This document shows positions 45,951 to 57,329 of a stretch of 64,000 nt of DNA, in pieces; the first letter of the stretch is position 1; each line of letters begins with the position of its first letter. Made by a program: the position numbers and the translations under genes. Location: NCBI GenBank assembly GCA_021442155.1, contig CM038222.1:110921121-110985120 (forward strand), read 5' to 3'. The notes beneath the pieces are model-generated. The model was not told the DNA's origin, did not search any database, and was given only the letters and a program-made list of their open reading frames with translations. This DNA is from Cymbidium sinense. Lineage: Eukaryota; Streptophyta; Magnoliopsida; Asparagales; Orchidaceae.

Positions 45951-45964
45951 ATCTCCCCCTTTTT
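45951..45964 (-). other. Polypurine tract of the second copia
   Basis: On the minus strand CAAAAAGGGGGAGAT directly precedes TGCAAACTCC. A run of A then five G then AGAT, in the setting GACACATCAAAAAGGGGGAG, is characteristic of SIRE-lineage copia elements, where it primes plus-strand DNA synthesis. Confidence 0.75.
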
Positions 45965-47117
45965 GATGTGTCAAATATTTTTGGTTGAGTTTAAGAGTTC
46001 TAAAAATAGAAAAATAAAATTACTCCCACATAATTTATGCCTTGCAAAAATATTTAATGCCTAAATTGATAAATATGTAAAAATATGCAATAAATGCAAT
46101 TCTTGCAAATAATATGCAAAAAAATGAAGAAATATGCAATAAATAAAAACACAATAATATTCTCTTCATTTTGACATATTAAAAAGGGTTGATGGAAAAG
46201 ATGAATATGAGTAAAATAAAATCATGCAAATACTAGTGGTGCAAACACATAATTTGTAAATTAAGTTAAGCTAATTTTCTTGGAACATTCTTAATATATG
46301 TACTTATAAAATAACTATATTTAGAATTCATAGCCAATGATTGTATGACATATTTCACTAACTATTTCCTACTAATCCTACAATCATCTACTTATATGAA
46401 ACATTTTGGTAATCTTGCTACATAACCTATGTAAAGAAGACTAATTAATTCAATCTAATTTTTTAAAAAGTTTGTAAAAAAAGAGATGCATAAATTTTGC
46501 TTGGATGACTAGATATATTATTGCATGATTTATGCAAACAAACAATTGTTATGAAGTGTCACTTAATGACAAACTAGGAAAGCATGAATTTTTTTTTTTT
46601 GATACTTCCTCTCCTTGAGGATTTCTTTGTTTGATATTTCCCCACTCTAGGGATTTTATTGATACTTCCTTGCTTTGGAAATTTTTTAATTCCTCTTTTA
46701 TCTAGCATGTCCCAATTGCATTATTTTTGTTTCATGAATCATTCTATAATTTGTAATATCATATGCATCTACACTAATATTTATGCACAAATTACTTTGT
46801 TATAAAATTTAAGCAAAAATTGGAGTAATGAAAATAGATGTGCTTCAAAAAAGAAAATACATACTTAATCAGTTAGGTGCATCATCATAACAAAATTTAG
46901 AGTATTTAATTAAGTTTTTGATTCATATTTTACTACAGAAACTTTGAATTATTAATAACATTTAGTTATAAGAATATAGTAAAGAATTTTAAATAAAACA
47001 TCACATGAACTTGTAATTCATAAAATATGATGTAAAAAAGAAAAACCCCACTAAATAATATAATGTCCAATAAAAGATGTTAGAAATAACTAATATAAAT
47101 AATACAATATAACATCG
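45965..47117 (-). other. Interior of the second copia before its polypurine tract
   Basis: AT-rich, non-coding as far as I can see; repeated ATATGCAA and TGCAATAAAT words near 46070-46145. It contains the hairpin repeat at 46601-46680. By position it is the region between pol and 3' LTR, which in SIRE elements can hold an env-like ORF; none is recognisable. Confidence 0.4.
46601..46680. repeat. Three tandem units of about 30 bp, each a hairpin
   Basis: GATACTTCCTCTCCTTGAGG, GATATTTCCCCACTCTAGGG and GATACTTCCTTGCTTTGGAA start at 46601, 46633 and 46661. Each closes with its own stem: CCTC/GAGG, TCCC/GGGA and TTCC/GGAA. The arms differ between units but pair within each. Confidence 0.65.
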
Positions 47118-47122
47118 AGTAC
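47118..47122. repeat. Left target-site duplication of solo LTR D
   Basis: AGTAC, matching 54133-54137 exactly. Confidence 0.85.
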
Positions 47123-47215
47123 TATGGTGTTTTAATTTGGAGTCATTGTGAACACCACACAGATCTTATGGGGTACTTATTGAAGTGATCGAGTACAACA
47201 TTAAGATATTATGCG

Positions 47216-47231
47216 TCATCTCGAAAGATGG
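47216..47231 (-). other. LTR D sub-terminal hairpin
   Basis: TCATCT-cgaa-AGATGG. Relative to LTR A, the T-A pair at the second position has become C-G, a compensated change; the outer pair is T-G. Confidence 0.6.
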
Positions 47232-48580
47232 TCACCACCCTACAATGGACCTAATCACTTAATAAGGACTCCTAAGGTAGAGGGGTCTTTGCATATACTA
47301 GAGATCTTTCCCCTACTTTATATGGAAAAGCAAAGCAGGGTTTATTTTATGCCATGTTCTTTAGTTTCCTATGGAAGCAAGCTTCCATAGTTAGTTACAT
47401 CCTATGAAATAGGGATTTCCTAAGAACACGCTCGATTAAAGAAGTCAATAAATATCTCCAAAGACTTCAAAGTTAGACTATTAACAGATTAAGTATTTTT
47501 GAAATCAAGTGGGAAATTTTGATTTGGAAGAGTTATTTTCAGATTCCGAAGGAAGATAAGTAGAGAGCACTCATGATACTTAGAAGCCTAGTAAGTTCTT
47601 TAGTTTACCTTATAATGAGGCGTTATATATTTGAATGAGATAATTTCTTTCTATTTGAGTTGAAATTTCATTAGAATGCTAGGACATATAGTCCATCAAC
47701 ACAAGATTATGGAAATGCCTATGAGGTAAGGACTTATAATCATAGCCCAAAAGAAACAAGTAGCCTTAGATCCTAAATCTAGGATACTTTAACACAAGCC
47801 AGTAGCACAACCTAAATCTAAGCGAAAAGTAGAACATAATGGTTTACCTCCACAAGAGAGGACAAATCCATCTCGAATCTTCTAGACTTGTAACTTCCTG
47901 GAGTGGCTGCCAACTAACATGTCCTATGCTTCAAAATCATGTAGGTTAGTCTTATGTAAGTGCAAGATAGCCAAGTTGTTATTTAATTAGGAAAGAGACT
48001 AGAGTCCTAAACTCACTCCCTAAGAGACTAGATCGTGATTTGCTTAAAGACATGACTTAGACAAAAATGCAAATATTTTATTATTCTTTATATATTTTTG
48101 ACACCTTCATTTGGATAAAGGCTTAGAACAATTATGCCTAAATGCTTGATGAATACATATTATTGGCTAAATCAACAGGAGGAGGTATTCTCCACTACAA
48201 GGGATTCCCTCATAGCTCAAGCATTTCCCTATCATGCAAGAGTGCAGACCCTCCCTATTCAAGAGTAAAATAAGATGTTATACATGATTGTTGTCACATA
48301 GATCATTTATCTAAGGGGTTGCTAAATCTTTTAATCATCTTGATTATAACCTAGGCTTCAATGTAAGGTTATGAGTTACATTTAAAATTTAATTATGAGT
48401 TGTTTAATGGGGAGAAAAAAATTTTAATTTTATCCTAAAGAGCCTACTACATCCAAGCCACACATTAAATAATCAAACTTAAGAAACTTATGAAAAATGT
48501 GTCATTTTTTATTGCGCAAGATAAACAAAATAATCAAACATTTATAGATTTCCATAAAAGAATAAAAGGCTATTATGGAC

Positions 48581-48645
48581 GAGTATCATCGGGCACCCAG
48601 AAAAATAAAAGAAATTGGGTAGCTGAGCTCTACTCTTATACAACT
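48581..48645 (-). other. Conserved block of about 60 bp, LTR D
   Basis: GAGTATCATCGGGCACCCAG, then GGGTAGCTGAGCTCTACTCT and TATACAACTCGG. Same block as at 1741-1805. Confidence 0.5.
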
Positions 48646-49769
48646 CGGATTACAAAAGAATATTATAATTATACTTGAATGAATCTTATGGGGGTCTTCA
48701 TTCTTGATCTTTTTTTCTTCTATTTGATTAGGTTTTTCTTCAAGGCTTCGTAGGGCCTCCCAGGTCTTTGCCTTCTAGCCACTGCTCATCCTAAATCCCA
48801 TAGCACTAATCTTAATTCCTATTACAAAATTACATATTTATGAAAAACAAAATCTAACTACACCTACAAAATAGATGTTAGCTAAGAAACCATACAGACC
48901 AAGAAATTATATTCTATAAATTTGGACTTAGCACCCTGCACATGGGTAACCGCCTATCCTAATGCGGATTATGTGAAGGAGAATAAGCAATTTGCAAGCA
49001 AAAGCATATATATTTAACTTTATTTTAGCAGCACCTTTAGCATAATCCCACATTTTTTTCATAGTGGCTCTAACATCTAGTCCCCTAAATAATCACATCT
49101 AAAATATTATATCACAAAACAAAACACAACATCATAACATACACCATCCCAACTTAGAGGTAGAAGTGGTGACTTTGTATTATAATGTATGTGCTTAGGC
49201 TTAGTGTAGTATGTCTTAACTAAACTTTTATGATCATCTAAGTTTGGAATTGTTTAAGTTAACCATTAGGGAAGGTTTCACATCAAGTGGTTAAAAGTAT
49301 TGGTTAATTTTAAATTGGTGTTTTCCTTTTGCCTCGCTTGGTATTTACTTAGCATCTAATTGTTATAAAGAGAGGAAAGAGTTTGGACTTCTTTCATCCG
49401 TACCCTAAATTATTTTTTAAAGGTATGTTATTATGATTTTTGGTTTCCTTAAGTGAATCATTTATTAAGCATTTTATTAATTTTAGATTTAGGTTAATCT
49501 TAAAGAATCTTATTCAAACATGAAAGGCATCTTGAGATTAATGATATTGAATTACTATCACATGGAAACATTACATCAGTCCCTTTCATCATCAATAGCA
49601 TGCATATGATATTGAGCTTGATATACCTATACATGAAATGTACATATATGTATTTTTGGTACACTTTAATGATTGATGATGCATATATTTTTTTGGTAGA
49701 AAATAAAGATCCCATTCGTTAGCTAAGTATACATACACAAGTATTACAAATTTAAGCAAATGCATTTCA

Positions 49770-49864
49770 TTGTTAAACCACGGAAGTGAGGTAATCTAAG
49801 ACCTCCTTGGGGCTACTTAAAACCTCATGTTCCTGAGATGTCCAAATAATATACGTTATCTTAA

Positions 49865-49942
<78 letters not shown>

Positions 49943-50147
49943 GACATAAAAGATTGAAATCATTAACAAAATTGTATTTATTTACTCATGTAAAGTAAAG
50001 CTCAATCCAAATTCTAGCATATATACATATATGAATGAAATTAAGTAAGTACGTACCATTATTAAACCAGGGAAGCAAGGTAATCTAAGACCTCCTTGAG
50101 GCTACTTGAAGCTTGTATTCTCGAGATGTTTAGACTATATATTTATT
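49770..50147 (-). repeat. Two subrepeats of LTR D
   Basis: Cores at 49770-49855 and 50060-50147: GGAAGTGAGGTAATCTAAGA, CCTCCTTGGGGCTACTTAAA and GAGATGTCCA. The spacing of about 290 is longer than in A and B because of the (AT)n expansion between them. Confidence 0.75.
49869..49939. repeat. (AT)n microsatellite, 71 bp
   Basis: Uninterrupted AT repeat. It grew from the ATACATATG word that follows the subrepeat in LTR A (near 3030), where no expansion is seen, so it arose after this copy inserted. Confidence 0.98.
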
Positions 50148-52599
50148 AACATTCAGACACATATAAACATTTACGTGAATCATGAAAATAGAACAATCCT
50201 TTAACATATTTAAGCTATAAGAAAATGTAAATCACATAGAATATTCATGGCCAACATCAATTTAAATCTTCATCATTAATTTGTAATTTTAAAAATAATT
50301 TGAGGTTTTATAGTAATAATAGCCATGCCATATAATAGGATTAATTCAACACAAGCAACTTATACATATATAAATATATTCATTTGATTCTTTTATTTGA
50401 AAAACTTGAATTCACGATATCAGATTACATAAAAATTTATAATGATTGAAGAGGAATAATTAAATATTTCCACATAATACGTTCAATCACATTAATACCT
50501 AAGGACAATCAAGTCAAATAAAATTCCTTAAGACTAACCAAAGTTGTTATGAAGTTTAATTTTTTTTTTAATTTGAATTATTAAAACTTAAAGTGAAGAA
50601 ATGATATTTGATGTTTTGCCCCATCCCACATTAGTATCTTAATATGTTTAAGGGAAAATAATTAAGTAAATTTTATGGATTGATTAAGTTTGTGTCATTA
50701 ATCAATTAATTTAATTTCCCTTTCCTAAGTCTCCTTAATTTAATTAACTACTTAATCATGATCCTCCAATGATATGCTAATGAGAAATTAAAATTTGCAA
50801 TGCACTAAAAAGACCTAATGCAATTAAGCTCATGTTTCAGAATTAATTAGATTAAGAAAGAATCTAAATTGAGTACTTATATGGTTTTCCCACACCCATG
50901 GGTTAACCATAAGTTTTCTAAGGGTATTTATGTTATTAAAGACATAAAGGGAACCCATGAATTGAATTTGAATTATCTAAACTAACTAACATTTTTAATT
51001 TGATTTTATTTTACTATTAATTTATTTAATTAATCTTTAATTAAACTATGCATTAATTAATCCTCCTATGAAAATACACTTAGGAAAATAGCTAGGAAGG
51101 AGGTCTTGATTATTTTCCCTCATTATTTCCACTATCTATAGTGATTAATCATCATTAATTATTTTAACTTTACTATTTAGCATTTTTAATAATTATAATT
51201 TGATTAAGTAGGGTAATTAGGATTGAAATCTTAAATTCTCTAAATTACATGGTCAATAAATCCTAAGAAAATTATGGGAAATAGAGGACATCCCAAGGGA
51301 TTGACCCACCAAAATTGAGATCATTGGCCAAGTAATTAGACCTTAATTAGGATAATTAACCTAGACTTCAAACATTAACTAAGCACTATTCATTCATCAA
51401 ACATTGGGAATTTTGTTTTTATTAAATTCTCCTCTGTTCTCCCTTTTCAAAATAAGTTTCATTATATTTTTTAGATTTTTCTATAATTAGTTATAAATGT
51501 TTGAAGTGCTGGCTATTTAATGACATTTTTAATACCTAATAAATCCTCTAAACCATCGGCGCCATGTGGAAACTGACATGGTAGCACTTTCAACGTGGTG
51601 CCATGGGATAAGTTATTTAAAATGTCCCCAATGATAGCTAAGTCAGTGGTAGGGGATGTGATTTTATCCTCGCCATCTCACGTGGAAGCTAATAGATTAA
51701 ATGATGGTCTTCCATTCTAATCATGTCGAATGGATTGTCGATGATCCATCATCCCTCGAGCACTGAAAGATAGACACCATCTACCTTTCGTAGCTTGATA
51801 CGAGCTCATTAGAGCTTGTAGGATGTCAAGATTGACACTAAACTGTGTGAGAAGGAGATCTAAGGAGATCCTATGATCACACTTTTCTTCATAAAAGATC
51901 AACACCTAGAGGACTTTCTATAGTTTGCCAAAGTTTTACCTCACTAGAGCTTGAGACTGATGGTTTGTCAGCTGAGGTAACTTCATCTTGAAGAGATGAA
52001 GCCCTATTAAAAAGATCTCGAGCTACCTCCTTACAGTTGCATCTATGGACTAAGTTCCACTGCTAAGCTCACAATAATCGGTCTTGGAGTGTCGTCTGAT
52101 GATCAAATCACTTGGGGATTAATTTGTTTGAACTTGTAGAAGCTAGGGAAGGTGTTAGAAGTGTTAATTTGAGTCTAGTGGATTTTAGGTAAGGTTGGAT
52201 GGATGGGGCTCTCAGTTTCAAACAGAGGTTGGTCTCCCTAGTGATGGAGAGCACAAAAGGATTGGGAAAAGCTCTAGGACTGCAAAGAATACCCTAAAGA
52301 AGCTTTGTGTGAAGTTTGAATGGATGGTGAGGATTATACTCTCCTCCCCAAGTGAACTAAGGGCTGAGATTGGCTCAACCTTTAGTAGTCATCCAGTTGG
52401 GGTAGGTGGCTAGAGATGGCAGGGGACCACTGAGGTGGAGGAGATTGAGAGGTTTCAGTAGTGGCATGGGGTGGTATGGGGAGTACCTCCTCTTCCAAGT
52501 GAACCAATGGGATACTTTAGGTGAGTTCACACTCATAGCCTGAATAATAGCCAAGGTGGTTGCCAAGGATTGGGGAGTAGGTGAGCCTCTCTAAATAGG

Positions 52600-53680
52600 G
52601 ATTTTGTTCATGGGGTTTGACCTAAATCAGGTTCACCATGGGTTGGGTCCACTTGTGCTAACCCATGGTGACCCAAGGATGAGTCATGCCAAGTTTAGTT
52701 GGGTTTGGACTTGGTTTGGTTATGTATGGCTCAATTTCACCCATATTGGTCAAATGATGTTTAATTTGATTAGATTGACCGATTGGTCAATTTGGGTCAA
52801 ACCAAGGGTTTGGGTGTGCTTAAATGATGATTTGGAATGTATTGGTGCCTTTGGTTTGGTTTCATTTGAAGTGGATTTGGTTCACTTGGGTCCATTTATG
52901 TTAAATATGTTAAGTTAACCAATTTGGTCAAATTGGTATAGGTGGAGGGTTGATTTTTGGTTCAATTGATCATTTTAAAATGATTGTAGGAGTTATTTTG
53001 AATCAATTTGAATTTGGGAAGGATTTAGTTCAATTTGTAGGTTAATTGGGCTGAGTGGGTAAATTTGGTTGGTTTGACCAAATTGGGTTCAATTGAAGGT
53101 TAGATCATGTTTAATAATTAATTTTTAATTAATTAGAGGCATTGATTTCAATCAATTGGGTTTAAGATTTGATTTGACCTAATTTGGCCCTTTAGTTCAA
53201 ATTGGGTCAACTTGGGTCAATAGACTAAGTTGGCTTAGTTTGGTTCAATTGGTGGTTGAGTCATGTTCAACAACCAATTTATGATGGATGGGAGCCATTA
53301 ATTTCAATCACTTGATGTTAGAATGAGATTTGGTTCATTTTGGTCCATGTGGGTTAATTGGGTCAACTTGGATCAAGTGATCATATTGGTTTGGTTTGAC
53401 CAAATTGATTGCAATTGGGCAATGAAGGATGATTAACAATCATTGTAAAAGAGATTGGATGAGTTGATTCAATCCAATTTGGTCTGGATTGAAGTTTAAA
53501 TCAATTTGGTTATTCAGGCCACTCCAAATGGGTTGATTGAGTTGAATTAGATTGAATTTGGTGTTGAAAAGAGTTCAATGATGGATTTTAGGGGGCTTTT
53601 ATTGCAATTGATTTGGGTTTGATTGGATTTTGGCTCATTTGGACCTTTTGGGTCAAATGTTTAGATTTATTTGGTTGAAT
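52600..53680 (-). repeat. TTGAC-rich tract of LTR D
   Basis: Runs of GGTCAAATTGG and GGGTCAACTTGGGTCAA on the plus strand, TTGACC on the sense strand. Counterpart of the tracts in A, B and C. Confidence 0.7.
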
Positions 53681-54107
53681 TGGTTTAACTATAAGTCTTG
53701 GGAGGGTTTAAAATAGAGTATTGAATGGTTGGAGTGCTTTTATGAAAATCAATTGGATTGGATTCAATTAAATAGGCTTTGGGTTGAATCCATAGGATGA
53801 TGATAGAATTAACTTCGGTTCAATGCTAAGTTAATTTGGCTTGGAGCTTGGATAGGAAATAAGATTCAATTGGAGGTTGGTTGTGTTGGCTTGAGGTTGG
53901 TTTTGGATGAGTGTAAAATCATGGGTTTTGGCTTAGGTTATAAGATAGGTAAGACCTATTTTCTCTAGGGTATAACCTAAGCTTAAGGTATGGATTCCAA
54001 AGTCTCTAGGCTTGGGTGTAGTGTTCCCTTAATCAGTAGAAGTGTCTTTTGACTAGGAAAATCTAAGTGTCTAAAAGGATCCTAAATCTGAGATGGGAAG
54101 GATGAGT

Positions 54108-54126
54108 CCTCACTCCAAAAGTGAGG
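54108..54126 (-). other. Terminal hairpin of LTR D
   Basis: CCTCACT-ccaaa-AGTGAGG, 7-bp stem, six bases from the LTR end. Identical to LTR A. Confidence 0.7.
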
Positions 54127-54132
54127 TCAACA

Positions 54133-54137
54133 AGTAC
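54133..54137. repeat. Right target-site duplication of solo LTR D
   Basis: AGTAC, perfect copy of 47118-47122. Confidence 0.85.
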
Positions 54138-55369
54138 ATTACATATCAACAAAGAAAGTAAAGAATAAATTGGATTCATATAAAGTGAAAATAGATTAGA
54201 CTATAACACATGTAAAATAAAAGAAAAAAAGAACATAAAACTTAGAAGGTCCCTCATCAGGAGGTGCTGGTCAAAAAATGTTAAGTGAGTCAAACTAAGC
54301 TTGAAATATCTCATGTACATTATCACTGGTACTCTTTCAGGTGAGCTTCCTAATCCTCGATATCCTTATCAACCTTAAGCTCAAGTCGTGTGAACTACTA
54401 TGTCTAGGCATCATAGGGTAGTGATAATGTGTGGATGGCTCCCTCTCTCTAGCTATCTCCTCTTCTTCTACGCTTATTACAACATGAGCTGGCTACTATT
54501 TCTCACTAAAAAAGGTGTGGAAGGAATGGTCTATAAAGTGAGAAGGAGTGTGGTCTGGTACCTCAAAATATATTAGATTGTATTTGACCTTAAATGAATA
54601 TACATCCATGTGTCATAATACTATATTATTTTTTTGTTTTAGATTTTGGGTTCTTTATAATTATGAAGTTTTCAATGTATCAAATTAAAATATTTGCAAC
54701 ATTGAACTATGTATGGTCATCAAAAGTAAGTGAGAATGGAAAGAAGAGGTGTGATGTTGATTTAATCATCAGCTTTAAGAATCACAATGTTCCTAAGTAG
54801 GTGTTAGACAACACAAGTATCCAATCATAACTAAGGGTTAGTGTTGTTGGAGTGGAGATTTTCAAATGACCATATTAATAGAAGACTAGTTATAAGTAAG
54901 ATCATTAGAGATATTATGGGAAAAATTAGCAGTGTTAGAGACATGGATGTGTTCATATAAATCAATATGAAAAATAGAGATTTTCCTACCACAAACTCTA
55001 GGCTAGAGAAGGGTATAATTAGAGTTGATGGCATGGTTTGCAAAAAATTATAAAAGGAGTTTTGAGTGAAATGGGTAGGCTATATGAATTAAAAATGGAA
55101 GGACTATGTTTGCAAAGAGATCAAAGGCAGGGTAGGATAGCTTATGTTGTATAAGAGTCTTTAAATTTGTTATCCCAAATTCTTCATACTTCATATACAT
55201 CTCTTCTTCATCATTAAATCATAATTTGTTATTATCCCTACTACCATGTGTTGTCTTGCAAGAAATTGTAAAAATCTTGCACACAAAAGGCTCAAGTAAG
55301 TATATGAGAAGTGAAGGAGAAAAGAGAATTTGTGAGAAAGAATGAAGAACGAAGCACCTTCTATAGAGT
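54138..55369. other. Decayed repeat interior right of LTR D
   Basis: Continuation of the sequence interrupted by LTR D. A patch at 54240-54590 (for example CCCTCATCAGGAGGTGCTGG and GGTGAGCTTCCTAATCC) looks like antisense of retroelement coding DNA, but I cannot assign a domain. Open frames at 54594-54800 (plus) and 54831-55043 (minus, hydrophobic) are not recognised and may be chance. Confidence 0.4.
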
Positions 55370-55640
55370 TTTTTTATGATCGTATAGTATGAACATGATT
55401 CATATAATGTGATTTAGATCATCCCAATAGTTGTCACAATGACTCTTTTGACTAAGTCAATCGTATAGTATGGTTGGACAATCATAAAATATGATTAAGT
55501 AATATTAATCATCCCAACATTCACTTCAAATGGCTAGTTTACTAGGACAATGATATTGTTCCAAACATATCATATAATTTGATCATGGATCATCTGGTGT
55601 AATATTTTTATAGTAAATCGTCCAGCCTTTCATTCCAACC
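55370..55640. repeat. Cluster of degenerate palindromic words
   Basis: GATCGTATAGTATGAAC, AATCGTATAGTATGGTT, AATCATAAAATATGATTAAG and CATATCATATAATTTGATC, each close to self-complementary, alternate with ATCATCCCAATAGTTGTCAC and ATCATCCCAACATTCACTTC. Related text lies at 45110-45160 (GATTATTCCAATAGCTATTA). This may be two related LTR or leader segments on either side of solo LTR D. Confidence 0.45.
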
Positions 55641-55683
55641 TATTTTAACAATCTAAATAGACTAATCATATGATTATTTTATT

Positions 55684-55995
55684 TACAATTTCTTTTTTCC
55701 CAAAAATAAAAAATAAATGAGATCAAAGAAATTCACATGAGAGAAAATAAAAAAACATAAAATAAAAAAAAAAGTTAAAATGCACAAAAAAATGCATGAA
55801 AATAACTTGAAAGTAAAATCATAATTGTAAGAAATATAAAAATAATGGATGAAGTAAAAACAAACTAAAAGATGCATGAAACATAAAAAATAAATTTAAA
55901 AAGGAAAAAGGAGAAAAAAATGCATGAAATGAAATTAAAAGAAAAAGAAGAAATAAAATAAAAAGAAGAATAAAAATGCATGAAAAATATCACAA
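55684..55995. repeat. A-rich simple region with ATGCATGAAA repeats
   Basis: Plus strand nearly all A and G. ATGCATGAAA recurs near 55792, 55871, 55921 and 55978, 50-80 bases apart, within runs such as AAAGAAAAAGAAGAAATAAA. The 64-codon minus frame here is low-complexity and not a gene. Confidence 0.6.
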
Positions 55996-56280
55996 AATTT
56001 AAAATTTCTTAAGTGCTAAAATCAAATCAACATTCAATTTTTTGTGAAAAAAGTCCACTAATTGAATCTTCGTGTTAATCAATAGAATATCAACAGACTT
56101 ACCTATAGGATCTTTATTATCTAAAGCTCTTGGTGTGATACTTTTATGTCCTTTCAATCCAAACCAATTTGATCAATTCTTAGGTGTACATAGATTGACT
56201 TTAGGACATGGCTTAACATTGAATCCCACGAAATAAGTTATTTCACAATTATGCTCTTCTCATAATCCTTGCTGCTTTTT
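55995..56280 (-). pseudogene. Possible copia coding remnant (unassigned)
   Basis: A minus-strand frame open except for one stop reads YFVGFNVKPCPKVNLCTPKN and, further on, INTKIQLVDFFHKKLNVDLI followed by LALKKF. The last part faintly resembles the QLADIFTKPL motif near the end of copia RNase H. The rest does not match that domain, so this may be coincidence. It lies upstream, on the minus strand, of the second copia's polypurine tract, which would fit. Confidence 0.3.
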
Positions 56281-56397
56281 CTGAAAACTCATCACATAAA
56301 AATGAATTGCTAGATCTAAAAAACAATTATACACTTATATTTGTAAAATAAAAATATAAAAATAAGTATCATTAGATATAAAATATATTTTTATAAA

Positions 56398-56800
56398 ATG
56401 TTATTCCAAGACTTTTCACATAATAAAAGTTTAATTATCCTTCTAAATTTTGGTTTCTATTCATCCGAACACAATTTCTTCTATTACACTATTCCAAAAG
56501 GCACTTTTATTGATGAATCCAAATGTGTTTTTGGGTTAAAGATAAACCTCCTTAGATACCTAAAAAATTGGGATAAGCAAAATATAAATAAGAATAAAGA
56601 TAAGAGTGAGAGAACAAATGAATTTTATTTTCATCTAAATTTGAGTACAAAGACTAGGGTTCTAGAGAAAAGAGTTAAAAGTCCCCCTAAAGGAAGAGTG
56701 CCCCCTTTTATACTTTTAATGAGGATATTACATATGGTAAATACTAAGACTAAGTTCCTAGAGAAAAGAGCTAAAAGTCCGTATAGAGTATAAGTCAAAG
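56398..56800 (-). promoter_or_regulatory. Likely LTR promoter region with TATA box, minus strand
   Basis: TATAAAAGGGGG on the minus strand (56701-56712) is a strong plant TATA box. It lies between two copies of a 34-bp direct repeat (AGACTAGGGTTCTAGAGAAA and AGACTAAGTTCCTAGAGAAA, at 56651 and 56747, 96 apart). A minus-strand LTR upstream of a copia would have its promoter about here. The 131-codon plus-strand open frame (56398-56793) is the longest unexplained frame nearby, but it is low-complexity, has no recognisable domain, and its C-terminal LEKRVKSP/LEKRAKSP repeat is just the direct repeat translated. Confidence 0.4.
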
Positions 56801-57218
56801 TTCACCTAAACTTGAGGTGAGTATGCTTATTGACCCACGACATGAGGTCAAGTTGCTGAATGATGATTATCCACACTTTCCTTGGTCACTCACCAATAGT
56901 GAGAGAGTATGTTCATCACTTAATTCTATGTTATATGATTTGAGTCCTTCTTGACTTACCACTCTTAAAATGAACGGGCGGCTATTCTCATGCAAACTTG
57001 GGTTTGATCTAACATTACTTCATTTGGTGGTCTAACCTTATTTTTTTTGTTCATATGGGTATACATTTAGCTCCCTAATTCTTTTGTTCCTTATTGAGGC
57101 AACTAATAAAAATGATAAAAGAATAAAAGACTAAATGAGCTGTAAGCATTTAATAAAAAAGGGAAGAGAAAAAAGATTTTATATAATTATGAAGAGTCAC
57201 GTCATCTATGATTACAAT

Positions 57219-57326
57219 TTTTTTTTTGATGTGACCAAGCTCTTAGTGGCTATAAATGGAACCCCTATCTTTTCTTATCACACTCCTTGATCTATTGTGC
57301 TACTCATCCAACTACGCCATCTCACT
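57219..57326 (-). mobile_element. SINE-like tRNA-derived segment
   Basis: On the minus strand: GTGAGATGGCGTAGTTGGAT with a perfect pol III box A (TGGCGTAGTTGG, 57308-57319), 42 bases later a decayed box B (GGGGTTCCATTT, 57254-57265, against GGTTCGANNCC), then about 25 bases and a poly(A) run (plus-strand T run about 57219-57228). Size, box spacing and A tail fit a short plant SINE or a retroposed tRNA fragment. It does not fold as a functional tRNA in my reading, and no clear target duplication is visible. Confidence 0.5.
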
Positions 57327-57329
57327 CTT

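Larger units (their letters stand above)
47123..54132 (-). mobile_element. Giant LTR copy D (solo LTR, 7.01 kb)
   Basis: Begins TATGGTGTTTTAATTTGG and ends AGTGAGGTCAACA on the plus strand, flanked by perfect AGTAC duplications. Collinear with LTR A throughout, including the start block, the conserved block (48581-48645), two subrepeats, the G-box patch, the TTGAC tract and the terminal hairpin. With no interior and an intact duplication it is a clear solo LTR, and it fixes the ends of the family. It sits in the non-coding 3' interior of the second copia. The open frames inside (48490-48678, 49500-49715, 51717-51905, 52195-52413, 52375-52566, 52604-52918) are not genes. Confidence 0.92.

Noticed and set aside
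49869..49939. AT run as a replication origin or centromere signal
   Set aside because: It is a simple microsatellite inside a solo LTR; the same site is unexpanded in other copies.
52604..52918. 104-codon frame rich in W, F and L
   Set aside because: It runs into and along the TTGAC-type low-complexity tract of LTR D; similar frames arise in the tracts of other copies (for example 5969-6169 and 17074-17313).
54831..55043. Hydrophobic minus-strand frame as an env-like gene of the second copia
   Set aside because: Position would fit, but there is no recognisable env-like motif and the neighbouring frames are closed; base composition alone explains the hydrophobicity.
56398..56793. 131-codon plus-strand open frame as a possible gene
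   Set aside because: Low-complexity, no domain, and its repeated C-terminal peptide is only the translation of a direct repeat flanking an opposite-strand TATA box.
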